Assembly (NCBI GenBank): GCA_038253135.1
Contig: JBBSHJ010000009.1
Span: 1-54,028, forward strand
From: JBBSHJ01 sp038253135
GTDB lineage: Bacteria > Actinomycetota > Actinomycetes > Mycobacteriales > QHCD01
Length of the DNA: 54,028 nt
Direction of reading: 5' to 3'
A program made the translations under genes and the position numbers. The notes under the pieces are model-generated. The model ran no database searches, was not told the DNA's origin, and saw only the letters and a list, made by a program, of their open reading frames with translations. Below are positions 19,717 through 29,839 of the stretch, piece after piece (positions within the stretch are counted from its first letter, which is position 1; the number at the start of each line of letters is the position of its first letter).

Positions 19717-20343
19717 TTACGGGGCGCGCAGCCCGGCGAGCACGAGGTCGAGCATCCGCCGGACCTGATCCTTGTCCGGTTTCGGGCCGTGGACGAAGCC
19801 GCCGACGAGGCGGACCGCGTCGAACGGCTCGACGTCGGCGCGTACCACGCCCGCCCGCTGGGCCCGCTCGATCACCATCGATGCCGCCGTACGCAGCGTG
19901 TCGCGGCAGTGCGAGAACGTGGCGGCGTCCTTGCCGAGGGCCTCGGCCAGCTCGGCGAAGAGCTCCCGCTTGGTCGAGGCCGTTTCGACGAACCGTTCGA
20001 ACCACGCGACCACCGCGCCCCAGGGCTCGACGGACTCGTCCTCGGCCAGGGTGAGCAGCGACTCGACATCGTCGCGGTAGACCGCCTCGACGAGATCCAG
20101 CCGGGTCGGGAAGTGCCGGTAGAGCGTGCCGATGCCGACCTCGGCCCGCCGGGCGATCTCCTCGAGGGACGCGCTCGATCCACGCTCGGCAAACGACGCG
20201 CGGGCCGCGTCGAGCAGCCGCTGGGTGTTACGCCGGGCATCCGCCCGCTGCGGCGGCCCGTCGACTCGGTCGCGGCACGGGGTGACGGTGCCCGTGTCGG
20301 CGACATGGATGTCTCCGGCCGGGACTTGCGCCTTCGCGGTCAT
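19717..20343 (-). CDS. TetR family transcriptional repressor
   Basis: The 208-residue protein has an N-terminal TetR helix-turn-helix (RLLDAARASFAERG, then SLEEIARRAEVGIGTLYRHF) and a helical C-terminal ligand domain with a GFVHGP segment near the end. A long unconserved N-terminal arm of about 35 residues precedes the DNA-binding domain. The ATG at 20343 was chosen; a GTG at 20358 would add five residues. It is divergent from an MFS drug exporter, and the intergenic region holds palindromes of TetR-operator size, so it very likely represses the exporter and itself. Confidence 0.92.
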   Translation of the reverse strand: MTAKAQVPAGDIHVADTGTVTPCRDRVDGPPQRADARRNTQRLLDAARASFAERGSSASLEEIARRAEVGIGTLYRHFPTRLDLVEAVYRDDVESLLTLAEDESVEPWGAVVAWFERFVETASTKRELFAELAEALGKDAATFSHCRDTLRTAASMVIERAQRAGVVRADVEPFDAVRLVGGFVHGPKPDKDQVRRMLDLVLAGLRAP

Positions 20344-20384
20344 GCGATCACCAACCACCTCATCGTCATGGCGACGTCACTCTC

Positions 20385-20418
20385 TCACTCCGGTTGCGAA
20401 CTCACTCCGGTTGCGAAC
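20385..20418. repeat. 17-bp perfect tandem duplication in the tetR/MFS promoter region
   Basis: TCACTCCGGTTGCGAAC is present twice without a gap (20385-20401 and 20402-20418). The second copy supplies most of the palindromic operator at 20405-20423, while the first has only the left half plus spacer. Confidence 0.95.
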
Positions 20419-20423
20419 CGGAG
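20405..20423. promoter_or_regulatory. Probable TetR operator, 19-bp palindrome
   Basis: CTCCGGTT-GCG-AACCGGAG is a perfect inverted repeat with 8-bp arms and a 3-bp centre, the usual geometry of TetR-family operators. It lies 62 bp from the tetR start and 75 bp from the MFS start. A related imperfect palindrome follows at 20428-20451 (CCTCCGGTA ... TATCGGAGG, one mismatch), which may be a second site. Confidence 0.75.
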
Positions 20424-20497
20424 GCATCCTCCGGTAGCGTCGTATCGGAGGCGCCCTCCACTTCATCTTCTCACAGTTCGGACGGGGAATTCAGTCT

Positions 20498-22123
20498 ATG
20501 TCCGTTGCTTCCTCAACTACCACGTCCATCGACGCGGCACCACCGGCGACATCCGCCGGCCCGGCCGCCGACCTCACTCCCGATCACACTTCCGATGACA
20601 CTTCCGATGACACTTCCAGGGGCCGATCCGGTCGCTCCCGCAGGCCCGGCGGACGGTCCGCGCAACCCGCGAAGGCCGGCGGCCTCGCGCTCGCCCTGAT
20701 CTTGACCTGCCAGCTGATGGTCGTGCTCGACGCGACCATCGTCAACGTCGCCCTGCCCGATATCCGCTCGGCGCTGGGCTTCTCCGAGACCGGCCTGTCG
20801 TGGGTGCTCAATGCCTATTCGCTGGTCTTCGGCGGCTTGCTGCTGCTCGGTTCGCGGGCCGGGGACATCCTGGGCCGGCGCCGGACGTTCGTCGCCGGGA
20901 TCGGTGTCTTCACCGTGGCCTCGCTGGCCGGCGGCTTCGCCCAGTCCGGCGGCGAGTTGCTCGCCGCCCGCGCGATCCAGGGTCTCGGTGCCGCGATCGC
21001 GGCGCCGCAGGGCCTGGCCCTGCTCACGACGATGTACGCCGACGGCGAGGACCGCAATCGTGCGCTCGGCCTGTATTCTGCCGTCTCCATCGGCGGCAGT
21101 GCCGTCGGTCTGATCGCCGGCGGCCTGCTCACCGAGTGGGTCTCCTGGCGGTGGGTGCTCTTCGTCAACGTCCCTATCGGCGCGGTCGTCGCGCTGCTCT
21201 CGATGCGGTTCCTGCCCGACTCGGGGCGCAACCGAGGGAGCTTCGATCTGGCCGGCGCGGTGACCTCCACGATCGGCATGTCCGGGCTCGTCTACGGCTT
21301 CGTCCGCGCCGGATCGTCCGGCTGGTCGGATCCGGCCACCATCGGAGCATTTCTCGTCGGCGTCGTACTGCTGGCGTCGTTCGTGGTGATCGAGCGGCGG
21401 GCAACCCAGCCGATCACGCCGCTCGTGCTGTTCCTCGAACGCAACCGCAACGTGGCTCTCGTCGGCCGCATCCTGATGACGGCGGGCCTCTTCGGGATGT
21501 TCTTCTTCCTCACCCAGTTCATGCAGGACGTCATCGGCTACTCGCCGGTGCAGACCGGCCTCGCGTTCCTGCCGATGACCGCCGGGCTGTTCGTGGCGTC
21601 CCAGCTCTCCGCACGGGTCGTCATGACGAAGATCGGGGCCCGCATGACGACCGCCGTCGGTCTGGGGCTGGGTCTCGTCGGCCTGGCCTGGCTGACCCAG
21701 CTGACCGAGCAGGCCGGCTATGCCGACCTCGTCGGCCCGCTGCTGCTGGTCGGGGTGGGCGCGGGATGCGCCTTCCTGCCCCTGACCGCGCTCGCGCTCT
21801 CGGGGGTGGCACCGGCCGATGCCGGCGCCGCATCCGGTCTGGTCAACGTGATGCAGCAGGTCGGCGGCGCGCTCGGCCTTTCGGTGCTGGTGACGATCTT
21901 CGGTACGTCGTCGCGGAACGCCCGCGCGGACGGCGCGGCCACGCGGACGGGCACCGATCTGGCCCACTATGTAATGACCCAGGCGTCGGCGAGCGCGTTC
22001 GTCGGGGCGGCGATCTTCACCGCGGCCGCGCTGGTCGCGGTGGTCGTCCTCGTCCGGACACCGCGGCCCGCGCCGCTACTACCGGCGCCCCGGCCGGAGC
22101 CGGAGCCCGTGGCCCAGGCGTAA
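20498..22123 (+). CDS. DHA2-type MFS multidrug exporter, 14 transmembrane segments
   Basis: The 541-residue integral membrane protein belongs to the EmrB/QacA drug:H+ antiporter group. It has LDATIVNVALPDIRSALGFS (motif D1 around TM1), GSRAGDILGRRRTF (motif A between TM2 and TM3) and enough hydrophobic segments for 14 helices. The first ~60 residues are a Ser/Thr/Asp-rich cytoplasmic tail in which a 12-nt unit is repeated three times (20582-20617, encoding DHTS-DDTS-DDTS). The substrate cannot be read from sequence. It is probably controlled by the divergent TetR gene. Confidence 0.93.
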   Translation: MSVASSTTTSIDAAPPATSAGPAADLTPDHTSDDTSDDTSRGRSGRSRRPGGRSAQPAKAGGLALALILTCQLMVVLDATIVNVALPDIRSALGFSETGLSWVLNAYSLVFGGLLLLGSRAGDILGRRRTFVAGIGVFTVASLAGGFAQSGGELLAARAIQGLGAAIAAPQGLALLTTMYADGEDRNRALGLYSAVSIGGSAVGLIAGGLLTEWVSWRWVLFVNVPIGAVVALLSMRFLPDSGRNRGSFDLAGAVTSTIGMSGLVYGFVRAGSSGWSDPATIGAFLVGVVLLASFVVIERRATQPITPLVLFLERNRNVALVGRILMTAGLFGMFFFLTQFMQDVIGYSPVQTGLAFLPMTAGLFVASQLSARVVMTKIGARMTTAVGLGLGLVGLAWLTQLTEQAGYADLVGPLLLVGVGAGCAFLPLTALALSGVAPADAGAASGLVNVMQQVGGALGLSVLVTIFGTSSRNARADGAATRTGTDLAHYVMTQASASAFVGAAIFTAAALVAVVVLVRTPRPAPLLPAPRPEPEPVAQA

Positions 22124-22171
22124 CCAACGCGCTCGGGCGGCGCCGGTGGTCCCAGCCGCTGGTGGTTGCCG

Positions 22172-22231
22172 CCGACTTGCCACATGTGGCTGGCCTCTTT
22201 CGGCTCCGGGCGAGCACAAGTGGCAAGTCGG
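22172..22231. terminator. Imperfect inverted repeat between convergent MFS and aroE genes
   Basis: The arms at 22172-22188 (CCGACTTGCCACATGTG) and 22215-22231 (CACAAGTGGCAAGTCGG) are complementary at 16 of 17 positions, with a 26-nt loop. It sits centrally between two converging genes, so it could stop transcription from both sides, though there is no T-run on either strand. Confidence 0.5.
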
Positions 22232-22261
22232 CTGCCCGCCGTGGGTCGATCTGATCGCGCT

Positions 22262-23089
22262 TCATCGGTCGCCGGCGAGCGCCGCGCGCATCGCCGCAGC
22301 CGGAGCCGGCCGTCCGGTCATGAGCTCGACCTGCCGGTAGGCCTGCGCCAGCAGCAGGTCACGGCCACCGACGACCGACCGCCCCGCCCCGACAGCCGCC
22401 GCGACGAGGGCGGTCGGCCAGGGGGCATACAGCACGTCAAAAACCACTCCGTTCCCGGGCCGCAGCAACGGTGCGACGGCGTCGGCGGCGTACGGCGGCA
22501 GGGCCGAGATCAGCACCGGCGCAGCGGCGGCCGCCGGGTCGCCGATCCCGCGCAGGATCCGCGGCCGGACGCCCAATGCCTCGGCCGTCGCACGAAGGGC
22601 ACCAGCCCGTGCCGGCTCGCGGACCAGCACCGTCGGCGTGTCCTCCCCCAGCTCGCGCAACGCGGCGAGCATCGCCCGCGCCGTACCCCCCGCACCCAAA
22701 AGAACCGCGCCCGACGCGTCGGCGACGCCCACCTCGCGCAGCGCCGTGATCGCGCCCGCCACGTCGGTGTTGTCGGCGTACCAGCGGCCGTCGCGGTGCA
22801 CCAGGGTGTTCGCCGCTCCGAGCGCGCGGGCCAGCTCGCTCGCCTCGTCCGCCGCCGCCAGCGCCGCCTTCTTGTCCGGCATCGTCACCGACAGGCCCCG
22901 CCACGACCCGTCCAGGGAGCCGACGAACTCGGCGACGCCGCCTGCGTCACATTCAATGGCCTCATAGCTCCAGTCGGAGAGTCCCAGGGCGGCGTACGCC
23001 GCCCGGTGCAGCACCGGCGAGAGCGAGTGCCCGAGCGGCGTGCCGATCACGCCGGCGCGGTTGGGCGCGGCGAGCTGAGCAGATGTCAC
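22262..23089 (-). CDS. aroE: Shikimate dehydrogenase
   Basis: AroE reduces 3-dehydroshikimate to shikimate with NADPH. The 275-residue protein has the substrate-binding GVIGTPLGHSLSPVLHRAAY and the catalytic Lys region SVTMPDKKAAL, with ADNTDVAGA after it. The Rossmann loop GAGGTARAML and the VFDVLYAPWPTALV segment follow. GTG is the predicted start. It lies 29 nt after mltG in an alaS-ruvX-mltG-aroE order found in many actinobacteria, and apart from the other aro genes. Confidence 0.95.
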   Translation of the reverse strand: MTSAQLAAPNRAGVIGTPLGHSLSPVLHRAAYAALGLSDWSYEAIECDAGGVAEFVGSLDGSWRGLSVTMPDKKAALAAADEASELARALGAANTLVHRDGRWYADNTDVAGAITALREVGVADASGAVLLGAGGTARAMLAALRELGEDTPTVLVREPARAGALRATAEALGVRPRILRGIGDPAAAAAPVLISALPPYAADAVAPLLRPGNGVVFDVLYAPWPTALVAAAVGAGRSVVGGRDLLLAQAYRQVELMTGRPAPAAAMRAALAGDR

Positions 23090-23118
23090 GGTGACCCGTT
23101 CCGTTCGGTAACGCCCGA

Positions 23119-24246
23119 TCAGTAGACGCCCTGGGCCTGGGACTTGCGCTTCTGCGCCGCGAAGGCGTTCGGGTCGGCGGTGAAGAACGACTCGCCGGCC
23201 TTGTTCTTCTTGACGAAGTAGAGCCAGTTCCCGGCCGCCGGGTGCAGGGCCGCGTCCACGGCGTTCGCCCCTGGGTTGCAGATCGCGCCCGGCGGCAGTC
23301 CCCTGTGCAGGTAGGTGTTGTACGGCGAGGGCGTCTGCGTCTGCGCCTGGCTCACCTGCACGTTGTTCCGGCCGAGCGCGTAGTTGACCGTGGAGTCGAG
23401 CTGCAGCGGTCGCCTGATAGCGAGCCGGTTGTAGATGACGCGGGCGATCTTGGGGAAATCGCCGGTGATCCCCTCTTCCTCGAGCAGTGATGCCACGACG
23501 ATGACCTGGGCCGGCGTGATGCCGAGGCGGCCGGCCCCCTGGCGCACCGTGTCGGAGTCGATCTGGGTGCGCTGCTCGCCGATCATCGTGCGCAGGATGT
23601 CCCGGGCGCTCGATTTCGCCGGCAGGTCGTAGGTCGTCGGGAAGAGGTAACCCTCGACCTGACCGTCGGCGTACGCCGGCAGCCCGAGCGTGATCGGCCG
23701 GGCGGCGGCAGCGGTGAAGTCGGCGACCGAGAGCCTGGTCGCCTTGGCCACCCGCGCAAAGAGCTGCTTGTTGGTCAGGCCCTCGGGGATCGTGATCCGG
23801 CCGACGTGCGAGGCGGGATCCAGCAGCAGCGTCAGGGCGGAATCCGCGCTCATGTGCTTGCGCAACTGATAGCGGCCGGGCTGGATCGACAGCGACCGCG
23901 GGTCGTCGGCGGCCGCGGACCGGAACGCCTTGATGCTCTTGAGCACACCGGCGTTGACCATCGCGTTGCCGATGTCGTCGGTCGTGTAGCCGAGCTCGAC
24001 CTGCAGGTACGCCGTGCCGGTGCCCGATCCCGAGTAGTCGGGGGTGGAGTTGAAGCGATGGAAGATCGAGCGGGCGCCGGCGAACGCGCGCAGCCCGACC
24101 AGCGCCACCACGACGAGGGACACGACCGGGGCGATGTAGCCCGGCCGGCGGCGCTTCGGGCCACGACCGGGCGGCCCAGCGCCGGGCTCGGCCGGCTCGC
24201 TCGGGTGACCCGAGCCGTCCGAGCCGAGAATGGAGATGTCGCTCAT
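23119..24246 (-). CDS. mltG: Endolytic murein transglycosylase MltG (YceG-like)
   Basis: MltG cuts nascent glycan strands at the membrane and is thought to set glycan chain length. The 375-residue protein has a cytoplasmic Pro/Gly-rich tail, one transmembrane helix near residues 38-54 (APVVSLVVVALVGLRAF) and an extracellular domain. The catalytic Glu lies in VVASLLEEEGITGDFPKIAR near residue 250, followed by VIYNRLAIRRPLQLDSTVNYAL; the end has YNTYLHRGLPPGAICNPG. The ATG at 24246 has a GAGG ribosome binding site; an upstream ATG at 24276 has none. Confidence 0.95.
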   Translation of the reverse strand: MSDISILGSDGSGHPSEPAEPGAGPPGRGPKRRRPGYIAPVVSLVVVALVGLRAFAGARSIFHRFNSTPDYSGSGTGTAYLQVELGYTTDDIGNAMVNAGVLKSIKAFRSAAADDPRSLSIQPGRYQLRKHMSADSALTLLLDPASHVGRITIPEGLTNKQLFARVAKATRLSVADFTAAAARPITLGLPAYADGQVEGYLFPTTYDLPAKSSARDILRTMIGEQRTQIDSDTVRQGAGRLGITPAQVIVVASLLEEEGITGDFPKIARVIYNRLAIRRPLQLDSTVNYALGRNNVQVSQAQTQTPSPYNTYLHRGLPPGAICNPGANAVDAALHPAAGNWLYFVKKNKAGESFFTADPNAFAAQKRKSQAQGVY

Positions 24247-24282
24247 CGTGTCCTCACTCGTCAACCGTGCGTGCATCGCGCG

Positions 24283-24744
24283 TCACTGCGTCGCCGGCCC
24301 CCGAGCCTGACGGTCGAGCCACCCCTGCAGTATCAACACCGCGGCCGCTTGATCGATGACGCCACGCTGCGTGCGGGTGCTCCGGCCCGATCGGGACAGG
24401 CTACGGCTCGCCATGGCCGTCGTCAGCCTCTCATCCACAAATCGCACCGGGATCGGGGCGATCCGCGCCGCCAGCTCGGCGGCGTACGCCTCGATCGCGG
24501 CCACGGCCGGGCCCCGGCCGCCGGCCATCGTCTTCGGCAGGCCGACCACGACCTCGACGGCAGCGCGCTCGACGACCAGGCCGGCGAGCGCGTCGATCGA
24601 CCCGCGCCGGGCCAACGTTTCGACCGGCAGCGCCAGGCGCCCGTCCGGATCCGATGCGGCGACCCCGACCCGCACCGAGCCGACGTCAACGCCGATCCGC
24701 ACGCCCGGCCCCGGCCCTCGCCCCGCCGACCCGTCGCTCCTCAC
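24283..24744 (-). CDS. ruvX: Putative pre-16S rRNA processing nuclease RuvX/YqgF
   Basis: The 153-residue RNase H-fold protein matches the YqgF family, linked to 16S rRNA 5' maturation or Holliday junction resolution. Motifs are RIGVDVGSVRVGVAASDPDG at the N-terminus (first metal Asp), VVGLPKTMAGGRGPA, FVDERLTTAMA (Glu) and the C-terminal GVIDQAAAVLILQ (Asp). Two GTG starts are plausible: 24744, four bases after the alaS stop, or 24702, which begins directly at VRIGVDVG. The frame continues upstream into alaS but that is shadow. Confidence 0.92.
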   Translation of the reverse strand: MRSDGSAGRGPGPGVRIGVDVGSVRVGVAASDPDGRLALPVETLARRGSIDALAGLVVERAAVEVVVGLPKTMAGGRGPAVAAIEAYAAELAARIAPIPVRFVDERLTTAMASRSLSRSGRSTRTQRGVIDQAAAVLILQGWLDRQARGPATQ

Positions 24745-24748
24745 CCGC

Positions 24749-27430
<2,682 letters not shown>

Positions 27431-27495
27431 GGCCGAACTCCTGTTTCTACGTCCGCTGCCTATGTCGATCGCCCGGCCTCATGTCCATCAGCCGG

Positions 27496-27783
27496 CTATG
27501 ACCGTTTGTCGGTCACTTCGGGGCTTGCACCGACCGCGCGGTCGGTGCCGGCGTCGATGCCTGCCCCCTCTCGGAGCTCGGCCTCGCGCTCCTTGCTGCT
27601 TGCTCGGACGTCATCGACGAAGTCCCGCGCACCGTGGAGCGTGCGCGCCGCCGCGTCGGACAGGGTCTGGGCGATCCCGCTGGGCGTGATCGCCTCGGCT
27701 GCTCGCGCGGTGAGCTTGCTGATCTTGCGCATCGTCAACGCGCCGACGGTGACGCCCAGCGCGAGCCAGAAGATCCGTCGCAT
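27496..27783 (-). CDS. Small membrane-anchored protein, DUF6167-like
   Basis: The 95-residue protein has one N-terminal hydrophobic segment (MRRIFWLALGVTVGALTMRK), followed by SKLTARAAEAITPSGIAQTL and a charged amphipathic tail. This pattern and its position, between a DUF948 gene and alaS, match a conserved actinobacterial family of unknown function. Its ATG overlaps the DUF948 stop by one base (TGATG), so the two are probably co-translated. Confidence 0.75.
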   Translation of the reverse strand: MRRIFWLALGVTVGALTMRKISKLTARAAEAITPSGIAQTLSDAAARTLHGARDFVDDVRASSKEREAELREGAGIDAGTDRAVGASPEVTDKRS

Positions 27784-28199
27784 CAGCCATCGTCCTTCCG
27801 GCTGTGCCGACTGTGCCGGCCGGCGGACTTGACCTCGCGCGCCAGCTGGGCCTTGCGCCGGTTGGACGCGGCCCGGCGGACGCCGTAGGAGAAGGCGGCG
27901 ACCTTCACGACCGGGCCGCCGACGGTCGATGCGACCAACGACGACAAGGCCGCCGCGTTGCTGGACACCGACTGGGCGTTGTCGGTGATGCCCTCGACCT
28001 TGGCCAGCTCGCTGTTGACCAGGCCGACGGTCGTGCGGGCGTCGGAGAGCAGCGGCGACGCGCCCTCGTGGGTCTTGCGGATCGCGAGTGTCGCCTCATC
28101 GAGGGTGCGCCCGAGCTTCAGGATGGGCACCGCGAGCAGGCCGACGAGCAGCACGAAGGCGCACGCGGCGACAAGCGCGGCGATCTCTCCAGCGGACAC
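27783..28199 (-). CDS. DUF948 family membrane protein
   Basis: The 138-residue protein has an N-terminal transmembrane helix (AALVAACAFVLLVGLLAVPI) and then a heptad-like region (LGRTLDEATLAIRKTHE ... NSELAKVEGITDNAQSV) typical of DUF948, plus a basic tail. Its function is unknown; other members resemble general-stress YtxG-like proteins. The GTG at 28199 (VSAGEIAALV) was preferred over an upstream start that adds 11 residues unlike the family. Confidence 0.8.
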   Translation of the reverse strand: MSAGEIAALVAACAFVLLVGLLAVPILKLGRTLDEATLAIRKTHEGASPLLSDARTTVGLVNSELAKVEGITDNAQSVSSNAAALSSLVASTVGGPVVKVAAFSYGVRRAASNRRKAQLAREVKSAGRHSRHSRKDDG

Positions 28200-28316
28200 G
28201 CGAGGACACTCCTGTCGTACGACGGCGTACACCCATGGTGCGGACGGCGCGCTCGACCCTATCGCGAGATCGCCGCCGGCTCCGAGCGAGATCGGCCGCC
28301 GCCCGCTGCGGGCGGA

Positions 28317-29839
28317 TCAGCGCCGGGCGACCCGGACGGCCCCGAATTTGACCGGATCGGGCGTGGCGATCCGCAGATCGGCAACGCCGATCGATCGCCC
28401 GTCCGGGGATCCGCTGATCCGGTTGGCGAAAGCGACGCGGGCCAGCTCGAAGGTCGCGGTGCGCCACCGGCCCGAGCCGGTGGTGTGCACGGTGCCGGTC
28501 GGCGTCAGCACGCCGTCGAGCATGCGGACATGGTCGAGCGCGTCGTAATCGAGCCGGAACCGCTGTCCGGGCCCGTCCAGATAGTCGACGGACGCCACGG
28601 CGGAGGCACCGTCCTCGTCGATCAGGTAGGTGTCATCGACGTCGAAGTAGAGGTAACCCTCGTCGGTGAAGCCGTTGGCGGACAGCCTCGAGGACCGGTA
28701 CCCCCGCCCGAGCGCGGTGCCCGAGGTGCTGCGCCCGTCGAAGCCGAGGTCGAGCTGGTCGATCCCCGCCGGCGCGTTCGTCGGGCCGAGCATGACCGCG
28801 ACGTCGGCGGCGCGGCGGTACGACGTGTCCCCGCGCCCGGCCGGAACGACCAGGCCCGGGCGGCCGTCCCCGCGCCGACGGTCAGCACCAGCCGGCCGTG
28901 CGGATCGGGCGCGCCGGTCGGTGCGGTCACGGTGTAGGCCACCCGGCGATCGCCGCGCGCCGGGATGGTGATGCCCGGTGGCCCGGTGACGGCGCATCCG
29001 GCGGGAGCCGAGAGCTGCACGTCCGCGCTCGCCCGCCGGTCCCCGAAGTTGCGCACCCGGAAGACCACGTCGGTGCTCGCGCCGGGCACGAGGATGCCGG
29101 CCGAGCAGTCCGGGACCAACCGGCCGGCCAGGTGACGGCCGAGCAGGGCGAAGAAGCTCGGGGCGTCGAGGAACTCGATCTGCGCGTCGGGGTAGGTCGG
29201 CCGCGCGGTGATCGCGACCGTGACCTTGCTGACCACCAGGTCGGCCTGGCCCGCCGGCACCTCGAACCGGAAGTCGAATTGCCCCTGCTCCCGGTTGGCG
29301 AAGCGGGCGTCGGCGACGGTCAGTGTCGCGGTCCTCCACTGCCCGGAGCCGTCTCTCTGCACGGAGCCCGCACCTGCGAAGGGCGCGGTGCCGTCGTACT
29401 GGACGTTGAACGCGGTCGTCCCGCTGTCGAGGTAATCGATGGTGAATTTCGCCTGGAACGTCGAGTCGTGCGCGACGGCGTCGTCGATCGCGAAATAGAA
29501 ATACCGATTGCCAGCCGGATTGTCACCCGGTGCGGTGCTCCGCGCCGTGCGGCCCTCGACGGTGATCGCAGCGGTGCGGCCATCGCCCTGGTCCACCTGC
29601 ACAATGCCGTCATCAATATTCGGGTCGCCGAGGGTGATCGCGAGGTCCCGCTCACCGGTGAAGGGCGGAGGCGGCAGGTCCGGGGAGAACGCGGCCATCA
29701 GGTCGCGGTGCCACGTCGGTGACTGCAAGATGGTGCGTACCGGCGTGAATTCCGGCCGCAGCGGCGCCTCGGTGAGGTCCGTCTCGTATTTATCGCGGCC
29801 AAACTCGTCTAGCAGGTTACCGGCCCCGGAGGTCAGCAC
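28317..29839 (-). pseudogene. Out-of-frame C-terminal part of the GxGYxYP protein with a duplicated beta-sandwich-like domain
   Basis: After the stop at 29817 the protein similarity continues one frame over: EFTPVRTILQSPTWHRDLMA and IEFLDAPSFFALLGRHLAGR are what normally ends a GxGYxYP protein. Between these two segments lies an inserted domain (YFYFAIDDAV, FTIDYLDSGTTAFNVQYDG, GQWRTATLTVADARFANR). Near 28850-28865 the frame shifts back, and a second copy of that domain follows (YLYFDVDDTYL, ASVDYLDGPGQRFRLDYD, GRWRTATFELARVAFANR). The copies look like carbohydrate-binding modules, but I cannot name a family. The two shifts are +1 and -1, so the last part is again in frame with the upstream gene. 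A GTG at 29839 could start the middle piece independently. Confidence 0.7.
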
